This document shows positions 16,401-24,593 of a stretch of DNA of 36,155 nucleotides, one piece after another (within the stretch, counting starts at the first letter, position 1; every line of letters begins with the position of its first letter). The stretch spans positions 83,118-119,272 of the forward strand of contig JAPYTP010000001.1 of assembly GCA_029941885.1 (NCBI GenBank), given 5' to 3'. A program made the translations under genes and the position numbers. This DNA is from Myxococcota bacterium. GTDB taxonomy: Bacteria > Myxococcota_A > UBA9160 > UBA4427. The notes beneath the pieces were generated by a model. It saw only the letters and a program-made list of their open reading frames with translations. It was not told where the DNA came from and made no database searches.

Positions 16401-16664
16401 ATGTCACACGGAGCATCAGAAGACGCCGATCGAACGAATCAATCCCAACCGGAGAGAGCGACTCCCCTGTCCTTCAAGGAGCGGCTCATCGCCGAGGTGA
16501 GGGGCCCCCCCTTCGGATACACGGTCCTCGCGCTTTTCGTTCTGGGGGGCCCGATCGTGGCGCCTTTCTTGTTTCCCCAGGCCCCGCCAGGCGCAGCCGT
16601 CGTCGGTGGAATCGCCTTCGGGATATACGCAGCGCTCACCGCGGTGCCCCAGAAATTCATGTAG
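16401..16664 (+). CDS. Small membrane protein of unknown function
   Basis: An 87-aa protein that I do not recognise. It has a polar N-terminus (1-30), a short amphipathic stretch SFKERLIAEVRGPPFG, and two closely spaced hydrophobic segments, about 46-60 (TVLALFVLGGPIVAP) and 68-83, joined by a proline-rich turn. The pattern fits a two-helix inner-membrane hairpin. ATG 16401 is chosen because GGGAGG sits 5 bases upstream. Longer in-frame extensions lack such a site. It lies between pqiC and an NTF2-like gene. Confidence 0.6.
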   Translation: MSHGASEDADRTNQSQPERATPLSFKERLIAEVRGPPFGYTVLALFVLGGPIVAPFLFPQAPPGAAVVGGIAFGIYAALTAVPQKFM

Positions 16665-16690
16665 TCCGAACCGGTCGAGAGGAGAAGAAG

Positions 16691-17143
16691 ATGGGATCTC
16701 CAGCTGTCGCGGGATTGGAAGCCTGGCATCGCGTCGTCCGGAACATGAGCGAAGATGCCCTCGACGAAATCCTCGACGCCGACGTCGTCTTCCAATCGCC
16801 CGTCGTCCACACGCCCCAGGAGGGCCGAGCGATTACGAAGCTCTACCTGATGGCGGCGTTCAACGTCCTTCCGGGCCAGGGGAAGGAAGAGCCTTCACAA
16901 CCGCAGACGGGTAGACCAGAGAGCCAGTTCCGATACGTTCGGGAGGTCGTCGGCGACCACGACGCGGTGCTCGAATTCATGACGGAGGTCGATGGGATCA
17001 CGGTGAACGGCGTCGATATGATCAAGTGGAACGATGAGGGGAAGATCATCGATTTCAAGGTGATGATCCGACCACTCAAGGCGATCCAGAAAGTACACGC
17101 GCAGATGGGCGCAATGCTGCTTGGAATGAAGAAGGGCGGCTGA
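16691..17143 (+). CDS. NTF2-like / SnoaL-like protein
   Basis: A 150-aa protein with the NTF2-fold pattern: an N-terminal helix region, DADVVFQSPVVHTPQEGRA (about 28-46), an RYVREVVGDHDAVLEF strand pair and DMIKWNDEGKIIDFKVMIRP, the typical last hairpin of polyketide-cyclase-like proteins. The start is ATG 16691, with GGAGAAG just upstream. It is preceded by the small membrane protein gene at 26 bp. The ligand or reaction is unknown. It is one of three SnoaL/NTF2-type proteins in this window. Confidence 0.82.
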   Translation: MGSPAVAGLEAWHRVVRNMSEDALDEILDADVVFQSPVVHTPQEGRAITKLYLMAAFNVLPGQGKEEPSQPQTGRPESQFRYVREVVGDHDAVLEFMTEVDGITVNGVDMIKWNDEGKIIDFKVMIRPLKAIQKVHAQMGAMLLGMKKGG

Positions 17144-17163
17144 TCCCCGCTATTGTAGAGGCG

Positions 17164-18309
17164 ATGTCTCCTCCGACTCGTCGCCGATATCAGCTCCGTC
17201 GCCCCGACCTCAACGAAAAGATCGAGGATCTAGTCGATGCCGCCCAGCGAGAGGGTACGAATCCGGAAGACGCCGAGCTCGTCCGGCAGCTCCTGACGAC
17301 CGGGGTGCATCTTCTGCGAGATGAAACCTCCCGCGCCGAACTCAAATTGGTAAACAGCGCGCTCAAGGAGCTCCGTCACGCATTTCGCGTATTCAGCCCC
17401 TACTCGGAGCTTCGCAAGGTCGCGGTCTTCGGAAGCGCCCGGACGCCGAGTGATCACCCTGACTATCTGCATGCGCATGCTTTCGCCGAGGAAATCGTCC
17501 GCGCCGGCTGGATGGTCATCACCGGAGCAGGGGATGGGATCATGGGCGCGGCGCAGGGGGGGGCCGGTCGCGCCGCTTCTTTCGGCGTCAATATCCGACT
17601 TCCCTTCGAACAGAACGCAAATGAAACGATCGCGGGCGATTCCAAGCTCATCAATTTCCGATACTTCTTTACACGGAAGGTCGTCTTCGTAAAGGAAGCG
17701 CACGCGATCGTGCTATTTCCGGGCGGCTTCGGGACCCATGACGAGGGCTTCGAGGCCTTGACGCTCATCCAGACCGGGAAGAGCGAAATCGTGCCGGTCG
17801 TCTTCCTGGACGAGCCGGGAGGTAACTATTGGCGCGATTGGCTGGACTACGTAGAAACACACCTGACCGAACGAGGGCTCATCAATCCCGAGGACATGAA
17901 TTTTTTTCGCGTGACCGATTCGGTCGAGGAGGCGGTCGCAGAGATCGAAGGCTTCTATCGAAACTATCACTCGAGTCGATTCGTCGGCGGTCGGCTCATC
18001 TTGCGTGTCCACGTCGCACCGACGAATGGACAACTAGAGGCGCTGAATGAGGAGTTTTCGGGCCTCCTCGATTCCGGTCGGATCGAACGCTCGGAGCCCC
18101 TGGCGGAAGAGGACGGTGAAGTCGCGCATCTCCCCCGTCTGCGGCTCCACTTCGATCGAAAGAAGGCGGGCCTGCTACGCGGACTGATCGATCAGCTCAA
18201 CACATTCCCCGACGAGCCGGCGCCTCCGAGCGATGCGCGTCGCCGCGAAATCTTCGAGACACCGCTCACCGAGGCCCAGGAGGAGGCCGAGTTCGAGGAG
18301 GACGATTAG
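17164..18309 (+). CDS. LOG-family Rossmann-fold protein (putative nucleotide 5'-monophosphate N-glycosidase)
   Basis: A 381-aa protein of the LOG / 'lysine decarboxylase-like' family. FGSAR (89-93), TGAGDGIMGAAQGG (120-133) and the signature PGGFGTHDE (186-194) form the nucleotide site. Family members with characterised activity cleave the N-glycosidic bond of nucleoside monophosphates (cytokinin-activating LOG, PpnN). Unlike short LOG proteins it has an 80-residue helical N-terminal region and a 130-residue C-terminal domain, which suggests a PpnN-like regulated enzyme, though without a clear full match. No lysine decarboxylase activity should be assumed. It starts 20 bp after the NTF2-like gene and converges on the FAD monooxygenase. 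Confidence 0.82.
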   Translation: MSPPTRRRYQLRRPDLNEKIEDLVDAAQREGTNPEDAELVRQLLTTGVHLLRDETSRAELKLVNSALKELRHAFRVFSPYSELRKVAVFGSARTPSDHPDYLHAHAFAEEIVRAGWMVITGAGDGIMGAAQGGAGRAASFGVNIRLPFEQNANETIAGDSKLINFRYFFTRKVVFVKEAHAIVLFPGGFGTHDEGFEALTLIQTGKSEIVPVVFLDEPGGNYWRDWLDYVETHLTERGLINPEDMNFFRVTDSVEEAVAEIEGFYRNYHSSRFVGGRLILRVHVAPTNGQLEALNEEFSGLLDSGRIERSEPLAEEDGEVAHLPRLRLHFDRKKAGLLRGLIDQLNTFPDEPAPPSDARRREIFETPLTEAQEEAEFEEDD

Positions 18310-18356
18310 GCGAATTTCCGGTCAGGTTTTGAGGCTCTTCGCTCGGCTCGCCCCGA

Positions 18357-19559
18357 TCAGACTTCCAGCTCGACCCGCGTCACGCCGTCGAGGAAGATCG
18401 ACATCACAGTCGCCGCCCGTCTCTGCCCCAGACGCGTGTCCGCAACGCGTGCGATGGTGCGCCGTGCGAGTTCGTGGAAGGGAGTGCGCCCCATCACGAC
18501 GTGCGGCGGAATGCTCGCCATACGCTGCACGAGATCGATCTCCGGCCCGCGTCGACTTTCGACGCGGGCCGCCGCCGCATCGAGATCTCCGCCGTTGCGG
18601 ATAGTCGGGATCAATTCGTTTGCCGTCACGATCGCGTCCCGCAGCGCCAGGTTGATCCCCTGGGCACCGACGGGCGACATGGTGTGCGCCGCATCTCCGA
18701 TCAGAAGCGTATTCCTCCCGGACCAGCCGATCACGCGGTCAGCTACGGCGTTCAAGAGGAAGGGGCGGCTGATCTCGTGCCGGTGGGCTCGAAGATGTTC
18801 CGCGAGCTCCGGGTCGGTGTACCGGCTCATCTCGTCGACCCATTCTTCGATGCTCCGGCTCTTGAGATCTCCATAGGTGCCCTTGAGAATGATCCAGGCC
18901 ATCTGGAGAAGACCTTCTGCTGAACGCCCGACGATCATGAGATGCCCGCGGCCCATTTCGAATCGTGCGCGCGATTCCTTCCACGCCACGGGGTAGGGCA
19001 TCTTGAACCACACGATGTCGAGAGGGGTGCTTCGGTTCTTGATGTTTGCGGCGAAATTCTTTCGACAGACGGAGCCACGACCATCCGCGCCCACCAGATA
19101 GGGCGCACGAATCTCCTCCTCGCCCGACAGGCCGACCCGTCTCGTACGAAGCAGGATCGTCCCCTCGCTCGACCGCGCCACCGCGCGGACCGTGGTGCCG
19201 CGGCGGAGTTCGAAATGACCGGTCTCTTCGGCGAGTTCGACGAGTGCCTCGAGCAGTTCCGGTTGTGAAACCGCGGTCGGAAGCGGGGGTTCGAGCAGAG
19301 ATGTGTCGATCGACGCGAAGGGTCGCCCGTTCAGATATGCCTCCGCCCGCTCGGGAACGCAATGGGCGACGCGCTCGAGGTCGACTCCGGCCGTCGCTAG
19401 CGCACGGATGCCGCTCGGCATCAGGACCTCGCCTCGAAACTCGCGGGAAAAGTCGGATTGGCGTTCGAGCAGCAGCGTGTCGATCCCGCGTGAGGATGTC
19501 AGGTACGCCAGCAGAGCGCCGGCTGGGCCGGCCCCCACGATCACGATTCGAGGGTCCAA
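18357..19559 (-). CDS. FAD-dependent aromatic-ring-hydroxylase-type monooxygenase
   Basis: A 400-aa class A flavoprotein monooxygenase, related to p-hydroxybenzoate and UbiH-type hydroxylases and to geranylgeranyl-type oxidoreductases. The dinucleotide motif is IVGAGPAG (7-14), the DG motif is LVGADGRGS (156-163) and the flavin ribityl-binding motif is LIGDAAHTMSPVGAQGINLALRDA (286-309). I start it at TTG 19559, which has AAGGAG at 5-nt spacing and puts the GxGxxG motif near the N-terminus as expected. Upstream in-frame sequence shows no homology. It is transcribed divergently from the P450 gene across 162 bp, so the two may share control. The substrate is unknown, with a phenolic or quinone-type compound being typical. 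Confidence 0.88.
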   Translation of the reverse strand: MDPRIVIVGAGPAGALLAYLTSSRGIDTLLLERQSDFSREFRGEVLMPSGIRALATAGVDLERVAHCVPERAEAYLNGRPFASIDTSLLEPPLPTAVSQPELLEALVELAEETGHFELRRGTTVRAVARSSEGTILLRTRRVGLSGEEEIRAPYLVGADGRGSVCRKNFAANIKNRSTPLDIVWFKMPYPVAWKESRARFEMGRGHLMIVGRSAEGLLQMAWIILKGTYGDLKSRSIEEWVDEMSRYTDPELAEHLRAHRHEISRPFLLNAVADRVIGWSGRNTLLIGDAAHTMSPVGAQGINLALRDAIVTANELIPTIRNGGDLDAAAARVESRRGPEIDLVQRMASIPPHVVMGRTPFHELARRTIARVADTRLGQRRAATVMSIFLDGVTRVELEV

Positions 19560-19721
19560 CGTGTCTCCTTCGGATCGGGCACCTCGGAGCCTAGCGGACC
19601 GGGCGCCCGCCCCCTCTCCGGTTCGAGATTGGGCGCGGCGGAGGAGCGCGCTTCGAACTAGAATCCAAAGTCCGCCGCAGCGGTGGGCGAGCCCTGACGG
19701 CTCGACGAAGACGAGAAGAAC

Positions 19722-20921
19722 ATGACCGCAGCCGTACCCGAGAAGATCGACCTGCTCGATCGCGATCTCTACGAGGGGGACCCGCAGCCGACCTATTCGT
19801 GGTTGCGCGAGAACGCCCCGGTCTACTGGGATGAGACGAACGAGATCTGGGGAATTTCTCGTCACGCGGATATCGTCGAAATCGCCCGCGACCCGAAGCG
19901 GTTCTCGAGCGCTGCGGGATCGAGGCCGAACACGAGTGGTTCCGGCTCGATGATCGACAACGACGATCCCAAGCACGTTGCGTTTCGCCGGATCTTTCAA
20001 AAGGAGATTACGCCCCGAGGCGCCAGAAATTTCGTTCCCCGGATTCAGCGGATCGTCGACGATATTTTTGTGGGCCTCGAAGGCAGGGGCGAATTCGACC
20101 TCGTTACGGAACTCGCGATTCCCCTGCCGGTACGCGTGATCATCGAAACGCTCGGACTCGAAGATTCGGACTGGGAGCGCTACGCGGAGATCGCCGAGAC
20201 GACGATGGCCGCGGGTGGGGGTCCCCGATACCAGTCGGATGAGATGATCCAGATGGCCGGCGCCTACTATCAAGAGGCGATGGAGATCGCTGCCCAACGC
20301 CGGGAGGCCGGACTGAAAAACGGCTTTGCGGGCGACTGGTTTTCGAAGATCGTCGAACATTCGACGGAGGGAGACACGAAGCGCGAAGACGTCGAGATCG
20401 CTTCAGAGTCGCTTCTGTTGCTGAATGGCGGGAGTGACACGACGCGCCACGTCATCGCGGGGGGGGCGCTGGCGCTCCTCGAGCATCCCGACCAGTTTGA
20501 ACTCTTGAAGCGAGAACCCGAACGGCTCACGAGGGCGATCGAAGAGATGGTCCGATGGGTTTGCCCGCTTCTCAATATGTCCCGCACTGCGATGCGGGAC
20601 ACGGAGATCCGAGGCCAGAAAATCGAAGCGGGCCAGCAGGTCCTGATGATGTACGCCGCAGCGAATCGTGACGAGGCGGTCTTCGAGAATGCAGAGGTCT
20701 TCGACATCACGCGCCACCCCAACCCCCATCTTTCCTTCGGGATCGGGACACATTTTTGTATGGGTGCGAATATTGCGCGCCTGGAATTGCACTGCGTGTT
20801 CGAGGCGATTCTCTCGCATCTGCCGAATATGGAACGAACGACCGTCGGCCCGCTTCCGATGAATTCGCCCGCGTTCGCGTCTGGTCTCCGGTCACTGCCG
20901 ATCCGGGTGAACGCGGCCTGA
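19722..20921 (+). CDS. Cytochrome P450
   Basis: A 399-aa soluble bacterial P450. The haem-binding signature FGIGTHFCMGANIAR (339-353) places the proximal cysteine at 346. The I-helix oxygen-activation motif is NGGSDTT (235-241) and the K-helix ExxR is EEMVR (274-278). General look and length are those of the CYP125/CYP142-like steroid and terpenoid oxidising group of bacterial P450s, but family assignment by eye is uncertain. No ferredoxin or reductase is encoded nearby, so redox partners must come from elsewhere. The next gene, 82 bp downstream, is Ltp2-like, which supports a role in side-chain or isoprenoid degradation. Confidence 0.9.
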   Translation: MTAAVPEKIDLLDRDLYEGDPQPTYSWLRENAPVYWDETNEIWGISRHADIVEIARDPKRFSSAAGSRPNTSGSGSMIDNDDPKHVAFRRIFQKEITPRGARNFVPRIQRIVDDIFVGLEGRGEFDLVTELAIPLPVRVIIETLGLEDSDWERYAEIAETTMAAGGGPRYQSDEMIQMAGAYYQEAMEIAAQRREAGLKNGFAGDWFSKIVEHSTEGDTKREDVEIASESLLLLNGGSDTTRHVIAGGALALLEHPDQFELLKREPERLTRAIEEMVRWVCPLLNMSRTAMRDTEIRGQKIEAGQQVLMMYAAANRDEAVFENAEVFDITRHPNPHLSFGIGTHFCMGANIARLELHCVFEAILSHLPNMERTTVGPLPMNSPAFASGLRSLPIRVNAA

Positions 20922-21003
20922 TCAATATCTGGATCCGAGTTTGGTCGATCGTGGCGGCGTCGCCCGAATTGGAATCGAGTCGAGAACCGAGGAAGGAATC
21001 GAA

Positions 21004-22197
21004 ATGGGTAAACGATCCGCTGCGCTCGTTGGCTATACCGAATGGGCGCCTCAACGAAATTGGGACGATCCGATGTTCGGGATGGAGGCCTGCGCCAAGC
21101 TCGCGGCCGAGGCGCTTGACGACGCGGGATTGGAGAAGGACGAAGTCGACGGCCTCGTGATCGGAGGGCTTCAGGAATCGCCCATGTTCTCGCCGCTCGC
21201 GATCGCTGAATACCTCGGGATCCAGACTCATTTCGGCGAGATCGTAGACATCGGAGGAGCGAGTTCCGCGGGGATGACCTGGCGCGCCGCGGCGGCGATC
21301 GAGATCGGTCTCTGCGAAACGGTGCTCGTATTGGTGCCGTCGACGCCGGCGCCCATCGAGAGTGGCGGCGCTGGAGAGAAGATGATGCTTCCGCCCTACC
21401 TGGCGGGGGATTCATGGGGTTCACCCCAGGGCCAATTCGACATTCCCTACGGCCTCGTTGCCGCTTCGCCGTCCTTTGCCCTGGTCGCCCAGCGCTATAT
21501 GCACGAATTCGGGGTTGCGCCGGAGACCCTGGCCAAGATTGCGGTCGACGAACGCAATAGTGCGCTGAAGAACCCGAAAGCGGTCTTCAAGGACAAGCCG
21601 ATCTCGGTCGACGATGTCTTGAACTCGCCAATGGTGAACGACCCGGTCCATCTGCTCGAGATGGTCATGCCCTGTTGGGGTGGGGGCGCCGTCGTGGTCA
21701 CGAGTGCGGAACGGGCGAAGCGGGCGAAGCATCGTCCGGTCTTTCTGTCGGGCTACGGGGAGTACATCAGTCACAAGACGGTGACCTACATGAACGACCT
21801 GACGCTGACACCCGCCAAGCCCGCGGCGGATCAGGCCTTCGGGATGGCGGGTGTCGATCGTTCGGCCGTCGATCTTTGTTCCTTTTATGACTGCTTTACG
21901 ATCACCGTTCTGTTGACGATCGAGGACGCTGGCTTCGCTGGAAAGGGCGAGGGAGGTCGTTTCGTTGCGGAACATGATCTGAGCTTCGCCGGCGACTTTC
22001 CACTGAACACCCACGGTGGTCAGCTCGGCATGGGGCAGGGAGGAGCCGCGGGCGGTCTGTCGCACGTGATCGATTCCCTGACCCAGATTCAAGGACGCGC
22101 CGGAGACAGACAGCTTGCCAAAGCCGATACCGCCTACGTGACGGGCGTCGGCGGCTTGATGGCCTCAAACGTCGGTCTCGTGATGGAGGGAGCCTGA
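21004..22197 (+). CDS. Thiolase-fold lipid-transfer/retro-aldolase-like protein (Ltp2 type)
   Basis: A 397-aa thiolase-superfamily protein. The position of the thiolase nucleophile (normally VNxxCxSG) reads VDIGGASS (81-88), so the cysteine is replaced by glycine. The second catalytic segment reads NTHGGQLGMGQGG (335-347) instead of GHP. YDCFT (295-299) followed by a GKGEGG element is typical of the Ltp2/DitF-like group. Ltp2 cleaves the steroid side chain by retro-aldol reaction on a CoA ester and needs a DUF35 partner, and a DUF35 gene follows immediately with overlapping stop and start. Start ATG 21004 has GGAAGGA upstream. An aldolase or acyl-CoA carbon-carbon lyase role fits better than thiolysis. 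Confidence 0.83.
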   Translation: MGKRSAALVGYTEWAPQRNWDDPMFGMEACAKLAAEALDDAGLEKDEVDGLVIGGLQESPMFSPLAIAEYLGIQTHFGEIVDIGGASSAGMTWRAAAAIEIGLCETVLVLVPSTPAPIESGGAGEKMMLPPYLAGDSWGSPQGQFDIPYGLVAASPSFALVAQRYMHEFGVAPETLAKIAVDERNSALKNPKAVFKDKPISVDDVLNSPMVNDPVHLLEMVMPCWGGGAVVVTSAERAKRAKHRPVFLSGYGEYISHKTVTYMNDLTLTPAKPAADQAFGMAGVDRSAVDLCSFYDCFTITVLLTIEDAGFAGKGEGGRFVAEHDLSFAGDFPLNTHGGQLGMGQGGAAGGLSHVIDSLTQIQGRAGDRQLAKADTAYVTGVGGLMASNVGLVMEGA

Positions 22198-22628
22198 TGA
22201 TGCGGATCGAACAACCCTACGACGAGGCGACGGGTCGCCCGATCCCGCGTAGGACTCCGACGAGCGCGCCCTATTTCGAGGCCGCGCGCCAGGGGAAGCT
22301 CAGGCTGCAGAAATGTCCGCGCGACGGATTCTTCTTCTACCCGCGAACCGCGTGCCCCCGATGCCTGCGAGCGGATTGGAGCTGGAAAGACGTGAGCGGT
22401 CGAGGAACGGTGTATTCCTATACGGTCGATCGGATGGGACTCGATCCCGCCCAGCGAAGTCAGGTGCCCCTCGTCGTTGCGATCGTCGAGCTCGAAGAGG
22501 GTCCGCGGATGACCAGCAATATCGTTGGGTGCACGCCGGAGGATGTCTCGGTCGGTCAGGCGGTCGATGTCACTTTCGAGGATCTCGGCGAGGAAACCCT
22601 GATCCATTTCAAGCTAGCCACTTCCTGA
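22197..22628 (+). CDS. DUF35 OB-fold protein with rubredoxin-like zinc ribbon
   Basis: A 143-aa Zn-ribbon/OB-fold protein, the usual partner of Ltp2-like and acetoacetyl-CoA-thiolase-type proteins, where it shapes the acyl-CoA site. The zinc ribbon lies at 40-56: C40, then Asp at 43 where a second cysteine is expected, and C53/C56. The OB-fold segment has VYSYTVDRMG and VPLVVAIVELEEG. Two ATGs at 22197 and 22200 overlap the preceding stop codon, with GGAGGGAG just upstream, so translation is coupled with the thiolase-fold gene. A complex of the two proteins is very likely. Confidence 0.87.
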   Translation: MMRIEQPYDEATGRPIPRRTPTSAPYFEAARQGKLRLQKCPRDGFFFYPRTACPRCLRADWSWKDVSGRGTVYSYTVDRMGLDPAQRSQVPLVVAIVELEEGPRMTSNIVGCTPEDVSVGQAVDVTFEDLGEETLIHFKLATS

Positions 22629-22656
22629 ATTCCATTCCCGACCCTTCGGAGTACCC

Positions 22657-23523
22657 ATGAAGTTCGTCATCTCGGCCGCGTTCCAACCGCCCCAGCACCT
22701 CGTTCCCATCGCCCAGGCGGCGGATGAAGCCGGCTACGAGGCGATCGCGTCCTCGGATCACGCCGTCTATCCAGAGACGCTGGATACCCCCTATCCGTAT
22801 ACGGACGACGGTGTGAGGCGGTACGACGAAACCTCGCATTTTCCGGATCCCTGGATCCTGGCGGGGGCACTCTCGTCGGTGACGAAGCGGATCCGGTTCA
22901 CGACGAACGTCTACGTCCTGCCCATGCGAAACCCGTTCATTGCAGCGAAACAGGTCGCGACCGCGGCCGCACTCTCGAACGATCGGGTCACACTCACGAT
23001 CGGCGTCGGATGGTCGAACCTCGAATTCGGACTCGTCGGACAGCAATTCAAGCGACGGGGGTCGCGCGCGGACGAGATGATCGAGGTCATGAAGAAATGC
23101 TGGTCCGGCGAGTGGGTCGAGCATCAAGGCGAGTTCTACCAATTCGATCGATTGAAGCTCACACCACCGATCCCGACAAAGCCCATCCCGATCTGGGTCG
23201 GGGGAATCTCGGATTTCGCGTTGCGTCGAGCCGCCCGCAACGACGGCTGGCTCTCGGATCTCCAGACGACGGATGAGATCATCGAGTGTATCGACAAGGT
23301 GCGCGCGTACCGACTGGATCTCGGGAAGAGCGAGATCTTCGACGTGATGGCGAGTGCGAGTGACGCGGCGGGAATCGATGACTATCGCAAGCTCGGCGAC
23401 AGTGGAGTCAACCATATCCTGACCATGCCCTGGGCCTTCTATCACGGGGTGACGGACGATCTCGAAAAGAAGATCGATGGGACGAAGCGCTTCGCGGACG
23501 ACGTCATCGCGAAGATGAGCTGA
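22657..23523 (+). CDS. LLM-class (luciferase-like) flavin/F420-dependent oxidoreductase
   Basis: A 288-aa TIM-barrel protein of the bacterial luciferase-like superfamily, in the subgroup often annotated F420-dependent. Motifs seen are ASSDHAVYPE (31-40), RIRFTTNVYVLPMRNPF (77-93), TLTIGVGWSN (112-121) and KPIPIWVGG with the cofactor-phosphate site. The cofactor could be F420 or FMN, and sequence by eye does not settle it. GGAG lies 6 bases before the ATG. It sits 28 bp after the DUF35 gene and 10 bp before the esterase, in the same run as the P450, so it likely oxidises or reduces an intermediate of the same route. Confidence 0.86.
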   Translation: MKFVISAAFQPPQHLVPIAQAADEAGYEAIASSDHAVYPETLDTPYPYTDDGVRRYDETSHFPDPWILAGALSSVTKRIRFTTNVYVLPMRNPFIAAKQVATAAALSNDRVTLTIGVGWSNLEFGLVGQQFKRRGSRADEMIEVMKKCWSGEWVEHQGEFYQFDRLKLTPPIPTKPIPIWVGGISDFALRRAARNDGWLSDLQTTDEIIECIDKVRAYRLDLGKSEIFDVMASASDAAGIDDYRKLGDSGVNHILTMPWAFYHGVTDDLEKKIDGTKRFADDVIAKMS

Positions 23524-23533
23524 GGGCGCGCCG

Positions 23534-24574
23534 GTGCGAAATCGCTGGCCCAATCGAGCCGTGATCGGGCTCGGAATGCTCGTCGGGGCGCTCGCGGCCG
23601 TCACCTATAGCTGGACGTTCACGCGCATCGGTCGGCTCGACTATTCGGCCGCCTTGATCGCGAAGATGGCTTCGTTTCAAGGCGGGGCGGTCGAGCTGAC
23701 TCCCGAAGCCCGCTCGCAAGCCAACGCCTACACCGCGCGCCTGCTTCCGGACTATCCGTTGGACGATCACGTGCGTGTCGAGGATCGCCGAATTCCGACC
23801 CCGGACGGGGCGGAGATTCCAATTCGGATCTACATCCCCGAGAAGATCGAAGGGGAGGGGATCCCGCCCTTCTACCTCGATATTCACGGCGGTGGATTCT
23901 GGATGGGCGACGGTTTCCTCTTTCACGATGCGATGGTGGATTTCGCGGCTCGAACCAAGGCGATCGTCGTTTCCGTCGACTATCGACTCGCCCCCGAACA
24001 TCCCTTCCCGACGCCCCTCGACGACTGCCATACCGCCCTCGTCTGGATCGCCGAACAGGGTGCCTCCCTGGGCGGCGATCCGACCCGAATCGCGATCGGG
24101 GGCGCCAGTGCAGGCGGGAACCTCTCGGCGGCCCTCGCCCTTCGTGTGCGAAACGAGGGGGGGCCTAAAATCGCTTTCCAGTATCTGCTGGTTCCGGGGA
24201 CGGACCTCAGCGGGACGCGAGAATGGCACTCAATTGACGAAGCCGGCGAGGGCTATGTACTGACGGTCTCGGGGATGGATCAGATGATCGCAGCCTATGT
24301 GCCGGATCCGCGCGAACGGATCAATCCCTACGTCAGCCCGCTGCTCGCGGGGGACCTCGCGGGGCTTCCACCGGCACTGGTCGTGACCGCGCTCTTCGAC
24401 CCACTTCGCGACCAGGGCGAGGCCTACGCCCGTCGTCTGCAGGATGCGGGCGTAACTGTCGAACTCCATCGGGAGGCGGGTGCCCTTCACGGATTCCTCG
24501 GATCCCCGGATCGAGCGCGCCGCGTACAGGCGATGGCAGCGGAGGCCGTTCGCGCAGCACTCGTCCCTGATTGA
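23534..24574 (+). CDS. Membrane-anchored alpha/beta hydrolase, hormone-sensitive lipase family
   Basis: A 346-aa esterase of the HSL family (family IV). The oxyanion HGGG is at 118-121, the nucleophile serine is S192 in GGASAGG, and the acid and base are D289 (FDPLRD) and H319 (LHGF). A hydrophobic segment at about 9-26 looks like an uncleaved signal anchor, placing the catalytic domain at the membrane or in the periplasm. The start is GTG 23534, with only a weak GAGG upstream, 10 bp after the LLM gene. It may release acyl or ester groups from a lipid-like substrate taken up for the neighbouring P450/LLM/Ltp2-like enzymes. Confidence 0.87.
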   Translation: MRNRWPNRAVIGLGMLVGALAAVTYSWTFTRIGRLDYSAALIAKMASFQGGAVELTPEARSQANAYTARLLPDYPLDDHVRVEDRRIPTPDGAEIPIRIYIPEKIEGEGIPPFYLDIHGGGFWMGDGFLFHDAMVDFAARTKAIVVSVDYRLAPEHPFPTPLDDCHTALVWIAEQGASLGGDPTRIAIGGASAGGNLSAALALRVRNEGGPKIAFQYLLVPGTDLSGTREWHSIDEAGEGYVLTVSGMDQMIAAYVPDPRERINPYVSPLLAGDLAGLPPALVVTALFDPLRDQGEAYARRLQDAGVTVELHREAGALHGFLGSPDRARRVQAMAAEAVRAALVPD

Positions 24575-24593
24575 ACGAAGAAGGAGTCCGACC

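Noticed and set aside
19560-19721. Sigma-70 promoter between the FAD monooxygenase and P450 genes
   Set aside because: A TAGAAT-like -10 is present near 19660, but no -35 sits at acceptable spacing.
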